64,000 bases of DNA from UBA10646 sp046296295 (GCA_046296295.1 JBKBLG010000002.1:124001-188000), one strand, 5' to 3'. Numbered from the stretch's first letter, positions 17,776 to 26,596 are shown. The notes: generated by a model from the letters alone, not told the origin. Numbers and translations are program-made.

Positions 17776-19305
17776 ATGCCTATTTTAGATATTAAAGTTC
17801 CTGCATCGGTAGCTAAAGCCTTACGCCTCACTTCCAAGAGTGATCTTAGAGCACAGCAACTGAATGTGCTTAAGAAGTTATTGAAGAAGGCACGTTTTAC
17901 AGAATTTGGTCAGCATTACCAATTCGATCAAATTTTAATGAGCCGCCATCCGGCAAAGAAGTTCTCACAAATTGTACCGGCATTCAACTATAATACTATT
18001 CATAATCAATGGTGGCATAAAACCTTGGAAGGCAAAACAGATGTATGCTGGCCTGGAAAAATCAAATACTATGCCCTTAGCAGCGGTACTAGCGAAGCAG
18101 CAAGTAAGTATATCCCCATTACTACCGATTTACTGAAGGGTAATCGTATGGTGATGCTCAAACAATTGTTTAGTCTTCGTACTTACGAAGGTATCCCTAT
18201 TAAAGCTTTAAGCAAAGGCTGGTTGGCATTAGGCGGCAGTACCGATTTGCAAAAAGGCCCAGGTTATTATGCTGGCGACCTAAGTGGTATTACTGCAAAG
18301 CGAGCTCCCATTTGGTTTCAACCGTTTTATAAGCCAGGCAAAAGAATCGCAAAAGAGAAAGATTGGAATAAAAAGCTAGCCGACATTGTTGAAAAAGCAC
18401 CAGAATGGGATATCAGTTTTGTAGTTGGCGTACCAGCATGGATTCAAATGTGCATGGAAATGGTAGTAGCCAAATACAAGCTCAACAACATTCACGAAAT
18501 GTGGCCTAACCTCACCTTTTTTGTGCATGGCGGTGTAAGCTTTGAACCCTATAAAAAAGGATTTGAACAACTACTTGGTAAGCCCATTACCTATATTGAA
18601 ACTTATCTCGCAAGCGAAGGTTTTTTGGCCTATCAAGACAAGCAGTATGCAAAAGGTATGCGTTTGGTAACGAACGAACATATTTTTTTTGAGTTTGTCC
18701 CCTTCGACGATCAAAACTTCGATGCCGATGGTGAAATATTACCAACTGCTCAAAGCCTACTGATACACGAAGTTGAAGAAGGTAAAGACTATGCCATTCT
18801 CATCAGCACCAGTGCAGGCGCCTGGCGCTACCTTATTGGAGATACTATCAAATTTGTAGACAAGGAAAAAGCCGAAATTGTGATTACCGGTCGTACCAAA
18901 CACTTTTTGAGTTTGGTAGGAGAACATTTGAGTGTAGATAACATGAATAAGGCCATTCGTGTGGTAAGCGAAACCATGAACCTTTGTATCCCTGAATACA
19001 CAGTAGTTGGCGAACCACATGATAATTTTTTCGCCCACCATTGGTACCTTGCTTGCAATACCACCAACATAGATACCGCAAAACTCAAAACAACCCTAGA
19101 TAGCGTACTCTGCGACTTGAACGACGATTATGCAGTGGAACGCAAAAGTGCTTTGAAAGATGTGCATATAACTATACTACCTGAACACATTTTTATGGAT
19201 TTTATGGAAAGCAAAGGCAAAGTTGGCGGCCAACATAAATTCCCAAGAGTACTCAAAGGAAAAATGCTCAACGATTGGAAGGCTTTTTTAGCAGCTAAAG
19301 TGTAA
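17776..19305 (+). CDS. GH3 auxin-responsive promoter family protein (acyl-adenylating enzyme)
   Basis: A 509-residue protein of the GH3 branch of the ANL adenylating superfamily. The nucleotide-binding motif YALSSGTSEAASKYIPIT is at about residues 95-112. IETYLASEGFLAYQ follows, and YLIGDTIKF and ITGRTKHFLSLVGEHLS mark the hinge. Plant GH3 enzymes join amino acids to hormones; the bacterial members are widespread in Bacteroidota and their substrates are unknown. It is followed after four bases by the methyltransferase gene and is likely co-transcribed with it. Confidence 0.9.
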   Translation: MPILDIKVPASVAKALRLTSKSDLRAQQLNVLKKLLKKARFTEFGQHYQFDQILMSRHPAKKFSQIVPAFNYNTIHNQWWHKTLEGKTDVCWPGKIKYYALSSGTSEAASKYIPITTDLLKGNRMVMLKQLFSLRTYEGIPIKALSKGWLALGGSTDLQKGPGYYAGDLSGITAKRAPIWFQPFYKPGKRIAKEKDWNKKLADIVEKAPEWDISFVVGVPAWIQMCMEMVVAKYKLNNIHEMWPNLTFFVHGGVSFEPYKKGFEQLLGKPITYIETYLASEGFLAYQDKQYAKGMRLVTNEHIFFEFVPFDDQNFDADGEILPTAQSLLIHEVEEGKDYAILISTSAGAWRYLIGDTIKFVDKEKAEIVITGRTKHFLSLVGEHLSVDNMNKAIRVVSETMNLCIPEYTVVGEPHDNFFAHHWYLACNTTNIDTAKLKTTLDSVLCDLNDDYAVERKSALKDVHITILPEHIFMDFMESKGKVGGQHKFPRVLKGKMLNDWKAFLAAKV

Positions 19306-19309
19306 GAGG

Positions 19310-20014
19310 ATGCCAGCCAAAGTATACCTAATACCAACCACATTACATGACCATGAGGCATCTCTTCAAGCCTTACCAGCTTACTTGCTACCTGCTATTC
19401 AAGATTGCCAAGTTTTTTTTGTTGAAAATGAAAAAACTACCCGACGTTTTTTTAAAAAACTATGGCGTGAAATGGTGATCAATAACTACACTTGGCACAC
19501 CATTCATAAAGCCGAAAACGAGGTTTTACAGCATTTTAAAACAGCCCTACAACATGGAAAAAATATTGGAATTGTAAGCGAAGCAGGCTGCCCGGGCATT
19601 GCCGATCCGGGACAAATTTTAATTGCAGAAGCACAACAACACAATGCTACAATACTACCGTTAGTAGGCCCTAGTAGCATTTTATTAGCACTAATGGCCA
19701 GTGGTTTAAATGGCCAGCAATTTCAGTTTTTGGGCTACCTGCCTATAGATGCTGCCCAACGTAAGAAAGCCATTAAAGAAGCCGAATCGTATGCCCATCA
19801 AAAACAATGTACACAGATTTGTATTGAAACGCCATACCGTAATAATGCTTTTTTAAGAGATTTATTGCAACAACTTCAACCCAACACACGTGTTTGTATT
19901 GCTGCCGATTTAACGGCACCAACACAATATATTGTAACAAAAACAGTAGCTGCTTGGAGGCAAACCACATTGCCGGAATTGCACAAAAGGCCTTGCATTT
20001 TCTTATGGCTTTAA
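19310..20014 (+). CDS. SAM-dependent methyltransferase, RsmI-like tetrapyrrole methylase fold
   Basis: A 234-residue protein of the tetrapyrrole-methylase fold. Visible motifs include LIPTTLHD at the N-terminus, IGIVSEAGCPGIADPG (SAM-binding loop), LVGPSSILLALMASGLNGQQFQFLGYLP and ICIETPYRN. These correspond to those of RsmI, which 2'-O-methylates C1402 of 16S rRNA, but the N-terminus lacks the usual GTPIGN motif of true RsmI. It therefore fits the shorter RsmI-related group that is common in Bacteroidota, whose target is not established. An inverted pair of repeat copies follows the stop codon. Confidence 0.83.
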   Translation: MPAKVYLIPTTLHDHEASLQALPAYLLPAIQDCQVFFVENEKTTRRFFKKLWREMVINNYTWHTIHKAENEVLQHFKTALQHGKNIGIVSEAGCPGIADPGQILIAEAQQHNATILPLVGPSSILLALMASGLNGQQFQFLGYLPIDAAQRKKAIKEAESYAHQKQCTQICIETPYRNNAFLRDLLQQLQPNTRVCIAADLTAPTQYIVTKTVAAWRQTTLPELHKRPCIFLWL

Positions 20015-20016
20015 CG

Positions 20017-20030
20017 CCTTACGGCAAATG
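20017..20030 (-). repeat. Dispersed repeat, G-variant, first half of pair
   Basis: CCTTACGGCAAATG, two bases after the methyltransferase stop; inverted partner at 20062. Confidence 0.9.
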
Positions 20031-20061
20031 TTTACTAATGTACTTACCAACAGCAGATGTT

Positions 20062-20076
20062 CATTTACCGTAAGGT
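20062..20076 (+). repeat. Dispersed repeat copy, second half of pair
   Basis: Full consensus between two convergent genes, 16 bases from the stop codon of the minus-strand gene. No classical terminator hairpin was seen here, so the pair may take that place. Confidence 0.92.
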
Positions 20077-20092
20077 ATGATGCTTATAGTGC

Positions 20093-20488
20093 TTACAACT
20101 TAGGTTTGATTTCACCTTCTCGGTATTGCACATCTTGTATTTCGTAAATAGAATCTACCACAAAGCGTTGCATACCACGCCAAGGCAGGGCTCCAAAATA
20201 TTCTTTGTAACCAAGTTTCATTTCGGCACCGGCATTTTCCAAGAGTTTTTTGGCAATACGTTCGTTGACCACACTAAACTCAAATTCATTGCTTTGAACA
20301 TTGGCTTTAAAACCACTTTGAATAATTTTACCTTCATAGGTTTTAAATATATAACCCTTATTCATAAAGCTATTGAGTACGCCAGCTTTGGTACCTGTGC
20401 CAAACACCCAGAAATAACGGAAATACACGAATACTAACAATACAACCAAAACAACCAGCAGTAGCTTTCTTTTCCAATGTGTTTTCAT
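20093..20488 (-). CDS. Small membrane-anchored protein of unknown function
   Basis: A 131-residue protein with one N-terminal membrane segment (LLLVVLVVLLVFVYFRYFWVFG) and a periplasmic or extracytoplasmic domain of about 100 residues. The opening of that domain, GTKAGVLNSFMNKGYIFKTYEGKIIQSG, is typical of a small family found in many Bacteroidota. In databases the family is sometimes labelled 6-phosphogluconate dehydrogenase, a label with no support in this sequence: there is no Rossmann fold. Its start overlaps the stop of the M28 peptidase by one base (TAATG), so translation is coupled. Confidence 0.75.
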   Translation of the reverse strand: MKTHWKRKLLLVVLVVLLVFVYFRYFWVFGTGTKAGVLNSFMNKGYIFKTYEGKIIQSGFKANVQSNEFEFSVVNERIAKKLLENAGAEMKLGYKEYFGALPWRGMQRFVVDSIYEIQDVQYREGEIKPKL

Positions 20489-21876
20489 TACAATCCATAT
20501 TTGTCTACAAGATAAATCAAAGCTGCCATGTTCACAGCACCGAGTTGCATTTCTCTAATATTCACCGCCTCAAATACATCGGTTACTGCATGGTGCAAAT
20601 CGAAATAACGTTGGCTATCGGGCTGCAGGCCTGCAATAGGTGTGTTAAAAGTTCTGTTTAAAGGTGCAATATCGGCACCACCCCCACCATGCTCTATGTT
20701 ATTGCCATAATAGGGAGCTAGTAGGCTTGCCCAATTTTTTATTTTTTCAAACACTTCATTACTAGCAGTAATACCGAAGCCACGCGGGGTAAAGCCGCCT
20801 GCATCGCTTTCTAAGGCAAATACATGCTTTTCGTTGCGCTGTTTGGCAGCATTGGCATAAGCTTTAGCCCCACGGGTGCCGTTTTCTTCATTAGCGAATA
20901 GTACAAAGCGAATGGTACGCTTTGGTTGATACCCCAACGCTTTGAATACGCGTAACACTTCTATCGTTTGCACAATGCCTGTACCATCGTCGTGAGCACC
21001 TTCGGCAACATCCCAACTATCTAAGTGGCCACCTATGGTAATAATTTCATTCGGAAATTCGGTACCACGTAATTCTGCAATTACATTATTACCAATAGTA
21101 TCTGGTAGCATTTGGCCGTTTGTAAAAAGGTGTACGAATGGCTGTTGGTGCTTACCATCGAATAATTGATTAAGCAGTGTAACATCTTTTAAACCAATGG
21201 CTACAGCAGGTATTTTGGGGAAACTATCGTTGTACACAGTAGCACCTGTATGGGCATGGTTATCGTACGCGTGTGTCATGCTGCGAACCATTACAGCTAC
21301 TGCGCCATAACGAGCTGCTTTGCTTGGCCCAGTAGAACGATAAGTAGCATTTTTACCATAAGCCTTGAATGTTTCAATAAAAGTTTGCTCGAAAGGTGCA
21401 TTGTAAAAAACAACATTCCCCTTTATTTGAGCCTTGTAAGTTTCAAGCTCATCAAAGTGATTAATGCGAATAATGCGGGCTTTAACCCCTTGCTTACCCG
21501 TACCAATAGTGTTGCCCAATGCCAAGCAGTTAAGTACTTGCGTACGAGTAATATCAAAGTTATCGCGGTATACCAACACAGCAGAATCTTTGCCGCCACG
21601 CACCCAGTGAGGTACCATACAGGGCTGCCAGTAAGCAGTATCGGCATTTAGTGCTTTAAATACTTGTAAGCCCCAACGTTCGGCTGCGGCGGCTTGCGGC
21701 GAACCGGCTAACCTACCACCAATATGTTTGGTAAGGTGGTATAGATATTCGTGTGCGGTATTACTTACAAGTATATTATCGGCAATGCTTTTAATGAAAG
21801 TACTATCGGCTATGTACTGTGCATTTACCGTAAGGTGACCCGTGGCTAAATATGCCAACATCAATAATTTTCTCAT
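20488..21876 (-). CDS. M28 family metallopeptidase, secreted
   Basis: A 462-residue peptidase with a signal peptide ending near VNAQ. A protease-associated region may lie in the middle of the sequence. The catalytic zinc site is complete: GGHLDSWDVAEGAHDDGTG gives His and the bridging Asp, FANEENGTRGA gives the catalytic Glu pair, ESDAGG gives an Asp, and DLHHAVTD supplies the last His. Members are exported aminopeptidases or carboxypeptidases. ATG 21876 is chosen because the signal peptide starts there; the 13 residues upstream are not signal-like. A repeat copy at 21822 encodes Leu-Thr-Val-Asn inside the signal peptide. Confidence 0.9.
   Translation of the reverse strand: MRKLLMLAYLATGHLTVNAQYIADSTFIKSIADNILVSNTAHEYLYHLTKHIGGRLAGSPQAAAAERWGLQVFKALNADTAYWQPCMVPHWVRGGKDSAVLVYRDNFDITRTQVLNCLALGNTIGTGKQGVKARIIRINHFDELETYKAQIKGNVVFYNAPFEQTFIETFKAYGKNATYRSTGPSKAARYGAVAVMVRSMTHAYDNHAHTGATVYNDSFPKIPAVAIGLKDVTLLNQLFDGKHQQPFVHLFTNGQMLPDTIGNNVIAELRGTEFPNEIITIGGHLDSWDVAEGAHDDGTGIVQTIEVLRVFKALGYQPKRTIRFVLFANEENGTRGAKAYANAAKQRNEKHVFALESDAGGFTPRGFGITASNEVFEKIKNWASLLAPYYGNNIEHGGGGADIAPLNRTFNTPIAGLQPDSQRYFDLHHAVTDVFEAVNIREMQLGAVNMAALIYLVDKYGL
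21822..21836 (+). repeat. Dispersed repeat copy inside the M28 signal peptide
   Basis: Full consensus; on the minus strand read as His-Leu-Thr-Val-Asn just before the signal cleavage site. Confidence 0.92.
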
Positions 21877-21919
21877 ACATATGTTGTATGAGCGTAAGAT
21901 AATAATTACTCGCAATGTG

Positions 21920-21933
21920 CATTGGCCGTAAGG
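21920..21933 (+). repeat. Degenerate dispersed repeat upstream of the M28 gene
   Basis: CATTGGCCGTAAGG has two mismatches to the consensus core, so it is only a possible decayed copy. Confidence 0.4.
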
Positions 21934-22043
21934 CTACCATTCACCTCAAAAATGTTGCATTGAGCGAATTCATGCAACCGTAAACATATTTTATGAACTG
22001 TATGGATGTAGCATTGTTACTTTGCTGTTCAATATTTTGAGCT

Positions 22044-23186
22044 ATGCGAATAGGTATCGTTTGTTATCCAACTTTTGGCGGTAGTGGTGTTTTAGCAACA
22101 GAATTGGGTAAAGCACTTGCCGACAAAGGACATTCGGTGCATTTTATCACGTATCAGCAACCGGTACGTTTGAATGTGTTTAATGCTAATATTTATTATC
22201 ATGAGGTACGTGTTCCTACGTATCCTTTGTTTGATTATCCGCCCTACGAAGTGGCATTAGCAAGTACGATGGTAGATGTAATTAATCACCACGATTTAGA
22301 CCTACTGCATGTACATTACGCGATACCCCATGCAAGTGCTGCCTATATGGCTAAGCAAATTGTAGCTAAACAAGGTAGAAATATTCCTTTTATAACCACG
22401 CTACATGGCACCGATATTACGCTGGTAGGAAAAGATAAAACTTACGAACCTGTTGTAACTTTTAGCATTAATGAAAGCGATGCTATTACCGCTGTTAGCA
22501 ACAACCTACGCGACGAAACATACAAGTTTTTTCAAATAGATAAAGAGATTGAAGTTATTCACAACTTTGTTGATATTAAGCGCTATCAGAAAAAACCTTT
22601 AGATGCTTTTAGGAAGGTTATTGCACCTAATGGTGAGAAAATTTTAATGCACGCTAGTAATTTCAGAAAAGTAAAACGTGTGCAAGATGTACTGTACACC
22701 TTTGCTCATGTGGCAGCTCACTTACCTGCCAAGCTTTTAATGATTGGTGATGGCCCCGAACGTAGTGGTATGGAAATACTTGCTAGAGAGCTGCATATAG
22801 AAGAGCATGTACGGTTTGTAGGTAAGCAAGAACAAATGGAAGATATATTACTTATTAGCGATTTGTTTGTACTGCCATCTGACTATGAGAGCTTTGGCTT
22901 GGCGGCATTAGAAGCAATGGCAGCACGGGTGCCAGTACTCAGCACTAATGCCGGCGGCTTACCTGAAATTAACATACACCGCAAAACAGGTTTTATGGCC
23001 GAAGTTGGCGATGTAACTATGATGGGGCGCTATGCTGTTGAATTATTAAGCAACGAAACACTACTTGCTACGATGAAACAAGAAGCCTACGAACAAGCTT
23101 GCCGCTTTGATATTGAACAAATTGTACCTCGTTACGAACAATTGTACAGCCGCTTTTGCCGTATGGATGTATGTAATAATGTGTAG
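22044..23186 (+). CDS. bshA: N-acetyl-alpha-D-glucosaminyl L-malate synthase (bacillithiol synthesis)
   Basis: A 380-residue GT4 glycosyltransferase that joins UDP-GlcNAc and L-malate in the first step of bacillithiol synthesis. BshA hallmarks are the N-terminal IGIVCYPTFGGSGVLATELG, HFITYQQPVR, VPTYPLFDYPPYEVALASTM and LLHVHYAIPHASAAYMA, followed by TTLHGTDITLVG. The C-terminal Rossmann half has VLPSDYESFGLAALEAMA, the donor-binding Glu motif. Length fits the family. bshB and bshC are not in the window. It stands alone on the plus strand between minus-strand genes, and a strong bidirectional hairpin follows. Confidence 0.94.
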   Translation: MRIGIVCYPTFGGSGVLATELGKALADKGHSVHFITYQQPVRLNVFNANIYYHEVRVPTYPLFDYPPYEVALASTMVDVINHHDLDLLHVHYAIPHASAAYMAKQIVAKQGRNIPFITTLHGTDITLVGKDKTYEPVVTFSINESDAITAVSNNLRDETYKFFQIDKEIEVIHNFVDIKRYQKKPLDAFRKVIAPNGEKILMHASNFRKVKRVQDVLYTFAHVAAHLPAKLLMIGDGPERSGMEILARELHIEEHVRFVGKQEQMEDILLISDLFVLPSDYESFGLAALEAMAARVPVLSTNAGGLPEINIHRKTGFMAEVGDVTMMGRYAVELLSNETLLATMKQEAYEQACRFDIEQIVPRYEQLYSRFCRMDVCNNV

Positions 23187-23202
23187 TTAATTAATGTACA
23201 GC

Positions 23203-23245
23203 ATTCAATAGATATGGCGGTCTTCGGCCGCCATATCTATTGAAT
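23203..23245. terminator. Bidirectional terminator between bshA and the EnvC-like gene
   Basis: A perfect 18-base stem (ATTCAATAGATATGGCGG and its complement) around a seven-base loop TCTTCGG that can fold a cUUCGg-type tetraloop. Two convergent genes end on its flanks. T-tracts are weak. Confidence 0.8.
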
Positions 23246-23262
23246 AACAATGTTGCTTACTT

Positions 23263-23277
23263 ACCTTACGGTAAATG
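23263..23277 (-). repeat. Dispersed repeat copy, intergenic
   Basis: Full consensus, one base beyond the stop codon of the minus-strand EnvC-like gene. Confidence 0.93.
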
Positions 23278-23278
23278 A

Positions 23279-24637
23279 CTAACGCGGCTTCAACCAAAGA
23301 GATGGATTCTCGTAGCGACTGTTACCATTATTCATTACCTGAAACTCTAATTCAAATTCGTCGTCGGCCACTTCCGCTACATTGGCAAGTAATGTACCAG
23401 CTTTTACTTCTTGGCCTTTAGATACTTTAACACCATCTACCTGACTGTATACAGAAAAGTACTTACCATGGCGCACCACTACGCATTGGTAAGAACCTAA
23501 TTCAATAATGTTCGCCACAATACCATCGGCTACGCACCTTACGCCAATGCTATTCTTACAAGTAATAAGCAAACCATAATTTTTACGATCTACACCAGCA
23601 CTTACTTTTTGCACACCAAAATTGCCTGTTACTACACCTTCGCTTACAGGCCAAGGCAACTTGCCGCGGTTGCTTTCGAAATTGAGCGATAAGGTTAACC
23701 CTTCGGGCGTAGATTCAAATACGTTGTAAGTTCTATCTGATTTAGGCCTACTACCCGTTTCAATCGGAGGATTATTTAACGGTGGGTTACTACTTGTAAC
23801 TGGCTTAGTATTGCCCGCTGTAGCAGTACTTGGTTTGTTTTTTTCTGCTTCTTTACGGCGGCGTTCATCTTCTGCAAGTTTTGCAAGCCTTTGCCGCTCG
23901 GCCTTTCTAGCCTCTTCTTCTTCGCGGCGAATAATAGCTGCTAATGCCTGTCGTAATTTTTGGCGTTGTTTTTCTCGTTCGGCTACTTGCTTTGCAATTT
24001 CTTTTTCGCGGCCTTGTAGTTGTTCTACTACTTTCTTTTGCTCATTTCTATCTTGCTCTAATACATTCAATTGGTTATTTTGCTCGTTGAGTGTTTTGCT
24101 TTTATCTCGTTTGCTATTAGCTAAAGATTGGTTTTTTTGAGTAAGTAGTTGTTGTGTTTGTGCAATGGTTGCAGCTTGTGTTTCGCGGTATTGGCGATAA
24201 CTTTTTAAGTAAGCTACACGCTTTACAGCATCGTTAAAACTTTGAGCACTGAATAAAAAATTCAAATAATCGTAGTTACTTCTGTTTTTATAAGCAAATA
24301 CAAGGCTTTTGGCATACTGTTGTTTGAGTGTATCCAGCTCTCTACGCAGGCGATTCATTTCGAGCTGTGTTAGATAAATTTCATCATCGAGGCGGCGCAG
24401 CTCTCTACTAATATTGTTAATGAGTTCTTCTCTTGCTTTAATTTTTCGTTGTACCACTGCTAGTTCTGCTAGCGATGTTTTTTTGTTGTTTTTAATTTCT
24501 GCAAGGGTTTTGTTAAGCTCGGCCAGTTCGCGTTGCAGTTCTTGTTGCTTCTTTTGAATTTCTTCTTTAGTAGGTTGTGCCCATGCTAGGGTACAACTAC
24601 CTAAACAAAGAAGTATGATGCATATAAATCGGCTCAT
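23279..24637 (-). CDS. EnvC-like murein hydrolase activator with degenerate LytM domain
   Basis: A 452-residue exported protein. A signal peptide (MSRFICIILLCLGSCTLAWAQ) is followed by a long coiled coil rich in Glu, Lys, Gln and Arg (about residues 25-260), a Pro/Asn/Thr-rich linker, and a C-terminal M23/LytM fold. The LytM domain looks inactive: where active enzymes have HxxxD the protein has a Gln-Lys-rich loop (GNFGVQKVSAGVDRKNYGLLI), and the HxH pair is replaced by LEFQVMNNG. This is the pattern of EnvC and NlpD, which activate amidases at division rather than cut peptidoglycan. Start 24637 is chosen because the signal peptide begins there. It lies downstream of the DUF4292 gene, with 75 bases between them that hold a repeat copy. 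Confidence 0.88.
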   Translation of the reverse strand: MSRFICIILLCLGSCTLAWAQPTKEEIQKKQQELQRELAELNKTLAEIKNNKKTSLAELAVVQRKIKAREELINNISRELRRLDDEIYLTQLEMNRLRRELDTLKQQYAKSLVFAYKNRSNYDYLNFLFSAQSFNDAVKRVAYLKSYRQYRETQAATIAQTQQLLTQKNQSLANSKRDKSKTLNEQNNQLNVLEQDRNEQKKVVEQLQGREKEIAKQVAEREKQRQKLRQALAAIIRREEEEARKAERQRLAKLAEDERRRKEAEKNKPSTATAGNTKPVTSSNPPLNNPPIETGSRPKSDRTYNVFESTPEGLTLSLNFESNRGKLPWPVSEGVVTGNFGVQKVSAGVDRKNYGLLITCKNSIGVRCVADGIVANIIELGSYQCVVVRHGKYFSVYSQVDGVKVSKGQEVKAGTLLANVAEVADDEFELEFQVMNNGNSRYENPSLWLKPR

Positions 24638-24669
24638 GATAATCATTAGGAATTTAATGTAAAGCAACT

Positions 24670-24683
24670 ATTTACCGTAAGGT
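24670..24683 (+). repeat. Dispersed repeat copy between EnvC-like and DUF4292 genes
   Basis: ATTTACCGTAAGGT, with T in place of the outer C. Confidence 0.88.
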
Positions 24684-24712
24684 GTACTTACAACGCTTTA
24701 AACGTTGCAATA

Positions 24713-25528
24713 TTACATACGCTTGTATTTTGATGGTACATTAAAAGGAAAGGTAAGTGGCTGATTGAATGTATAATTTTTAAACTCTAACGTAACATCG
24801 AGTTTGCTTTTTTCGGCTACTGAAATTTCACGGTTGGTGGCAAATGCTATGTTATTCATGTATTCATAATTGCTGTAACGTATTACACAGGTTCGGTTGC
24901 GTAGTTCGTTGGCATCGTCGAGCTTGCTGAGTACTACATTAAAATTGTTATCAAGGGTTATCAAGTGTTTGAAAACATCGCCTAGCATGAGTAGCATTAA
25001 GCCATCGTCGTTTTTCTTGTAAGAAATAATGTTATCGTTCACAAAAACCGGATTTCCAATAATTACATCTTGCAAGCCCTGAAAATCGAGCGGTAGTTCT
25101 GTAAGTTCTTGTAAGTACTGAATGCTACGTACTTGTAATCGGTTTTTCAATTTATTCATTAGGTACACACTGTCGCGGGTTACGAGCAAGCGATACCCTT
25201 CGATACCCAACTGATTGAGCGACACCCATATAACGCTATCTTTTTTCATGCGTATGAAGGCAGTGGCTTGTCCGCCGCCGCTAGCATCGTTATATTCTAC
25301 TTTTACTTTAGCATAAAAAGTATTGAATGTGATAGTATGCCGGACAATTTGTTGGTACCAATCTCTCAGAATACCCGAACTATCAACTTTGGCTATACTA
25401 TCTACCACTACACGTTGTACTGTATCCTTACTGGTAACTGCTATTTCAATTTTTTGAGCTCGTTTTACTGGCCTGCAAGCTACCAGCGATAATAAAAGTA
25501 CGAGCAGGTATAAAGGCGTTTTTTGCAT
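24713..25528 (-). CDS. DUF4292 lipoprotein, LolB-like
   Basis: A 271-residue protein with a lipoprotein signal ending LVAC. The body matches DUF4292, a Bacteroidota family with the LolA/LolB-like half-barrel: GGGQATAFIRMKKDSVIWVSLNQLGIEGYRLLVTRDSVYLMNK carries the alternating strands. It may help place lipoproteins or other lipids in the outer membrane, but this is inferred from the fold. ATG 25528 is preferred; further upstream in-frame codons extend into dut and would spoil the signal peptide. It lies eight bases downstream of dut, so it is probably co-transcribed. Confidence 0.83.
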   Translation of the reverse strand: MQKTPLYLLVLLLSLVACRPVKRAQKIEIAVTSKDTVQRVVVDSIAKVDSSGILRDWYQQIVRHTITFNTFYAKVKVEYNDASGGGQATAFIRMKKDSVIWVSLNQLGIEGYRLLVTRDSVYLMNKLKNRLQVRSIQYLQELTELPLDFQGLQDVIIGNPVFVNDNIISYKKNDDGLMLLMLGDVFKHLITLDNNFNVVLSKLDDANELRNRTCVIRYSNYEYMNNIAFATNREISVAEKSKLDVTLEFKNYTFNQPLTFPFNVPSKYKRM

Positions 25529-25535
25529 ATTTCGA

Positions 25536-25970
25536 TCATTTACCGGTACTACCAAAACCGCCTTGCCCGCGGTCGGTTGCATCGAGTATAGTTACAGGTA
25601 TCCATTGCACTTGTGTTACTGCTTGCACCACCATTTGTGCAATACGCATACCTGGTTCAATAGTTTGAATAGTGTTGCTTAGATTAATGAGTATTACTTG
25701 AATTTCTCCACGGTAATCGGCATCTATGGTACCAGGCGTGTTCAAACAGGTAATACCATGTTTAATAGCAAGCCCACTACGTGGTCTAATTTGTGCTTCA
25801 TAACCTTGCGGTAAAGCAATATGCAAACCGGTAGGAATAAGCTTACGTTCTAGTGGTTCTAAATGTATTGGGTCAGTAATATTAGCCTGCAAATCCATAC
25901 CGGCACTACCGGCAGTAGCGTATTTCGGTAATGGATATTGACTTTTATTAATTATTTCTACGGAGAGCAT
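25536..25970 (-). CDS. dut: dUTP diphosphatase
   Basis: A 144-residue trimeric dUTPase that hydrolyses dUTP to dUMP. All five motifs are visible: AGSAGMDLQA (1), PRSGLAIKHG (2), GTIDADYRGEIQV (3), RIAQMVVQ (4) and the flexible C-terminal RGQGGFGSTG (5). Length is standard. Its promoter box lies four bases before the ATG, so the transcript is probably leaderless. Confidence 0.96.
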   Translation of the reverse strand: MLSVEIINKSQYPLPKYATAGSAGMDLQANITDPIHLEPLERKLIPTGLHIALPQGYEAQIRPRSGLAIKHGITCLNTPGTIDADYRGEIQVILINLSNTIQTIEPGMRIAQMVVQAVTQVQWIPVTILDATDRGQGGFGSTGK

Positions 25971-25974
25971 CGTA

Positions 25975-25982
25975 CAAAACTA
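25975..25982 (-). promoter_or_regulatory. -7 promoter box, four bases before the dut start
   Basis: TAGTTTTG on the minus strand fits TAnnTTTG exactly; four bases (TACG) separate it from the ATG. Confidence 0.55.
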
Positions 25983-26027
25983 CAAGTGTTGGTGACTGAA
26001 TTTGTTAGCGGCATGTTATAACAACAT

Positions 26028-26507
26028 TTACACTTGTTGTAACAACACGGTAGCATAGGCTACTAAACCTTCTTCGCGGCCTACAAAGCCCATTTTTTCG
26101 GTAGTGGTGGCTTTGATAGAAACGTCATTTACCGTAAGGTTAACTATACCTGCAATGGCAGCTTGCATGTCAGGTACGTGCTTTTTAATTTTTGGTGCTT
26201 CAAGGCATACACTACTATCAATATTCACTAATTTATAACCCTTTGCTTGAATGAGTTCGTAAGTTTTGGCTAACAAAATTTTGCTATCAATATTTTTATA
26301 GGCCTGGTTGGTATCGGGAAAGTGTACGCCAATATCGCCAAGTGCTAATGCCCCTAACATAGCATCGCAAATGGCATGCAATAGCACATCGGCATCGCTA
26401 TGGCCTAATGCACCTTTTGCGTGTGGTATTTGTACGCCACCTAACCAAAAATCGCGGCCCTCTACCAACTGATGAAAATCGATACCGAAACCAATTCTAA
26501 AACTCAT
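26028..26507 (-). CDS. ispF: 2-C-methyl-D-erythritol 2,4-cyclodiphosphate synthase
   Basis: A 159-residue trimeric enzyme of the MEP isoprenoid pathway. Visible are the zinc ligands in GIDFHQL and LGHSDADVLLHA, HFPDTN, and the C-terminal signature ATTTEKMGFVGREEG. The start is ATG 26507 because the family begins FRIGFGIDFH almost at once; ten extra residues would come from an upstream start. A dispersed repeat copy at 26126 encodes Leu-Thr-Val-Asn-Asp in a surface strand near the C-terminus. It lies 60 bases upstream of dut. Confidence 0.95.
   Translation of the reverse strand: MSFRIGFGIDFHQLVEGRDFWLGGVQIPHAKGALGHSDADVLLHAICDAMLGALALGDIGVHFPDTNQAYKNIDSKILLAKTYELIQAKGYKLVNIDSSVCLEAPKIKKHVPDMQAAIAGIVNLTVNDVSIKATTTEKMGFVGREEGLVAYATVLLQQV
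26126..26140 (+). repeat. Dispersed repeat copy inside ispF
   Basis: Full consensus; minus strand reads Leu-Thr-Val-Asn-Asp. Confidence 0.92.
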
Positions 26508-26538
26508 AATGTTGTGTTTGCGAAATAATAAATGCACT

Positions 26539-26569
26539 AAAAAAGCGAAGGTAGTTGTAACCTCCGCTT
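26539..26569 (-). terminator. Terminator of porV
   Basis: On the minus strand AAGCGGAGGT and ACCTTCGCTT pair around TACAACT, with one mismatch, and six T follow. Confidence 0.8.
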
Positions 26570-26596
26570 GTTGTATGCTTGTGGATAATGGCTGTT

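Noticed and set aside
20093..20488. 6-phosphogluconate dehydrogenase label for the 131-residue protein
   Set aside because: No nucleotide-binding fold, one membrane anchor and far too short.
23537..23551. ACCTTACGCCAATG as a motif copy
   Set aside because: Two mismatches in the core inside a coding region; could be chance.
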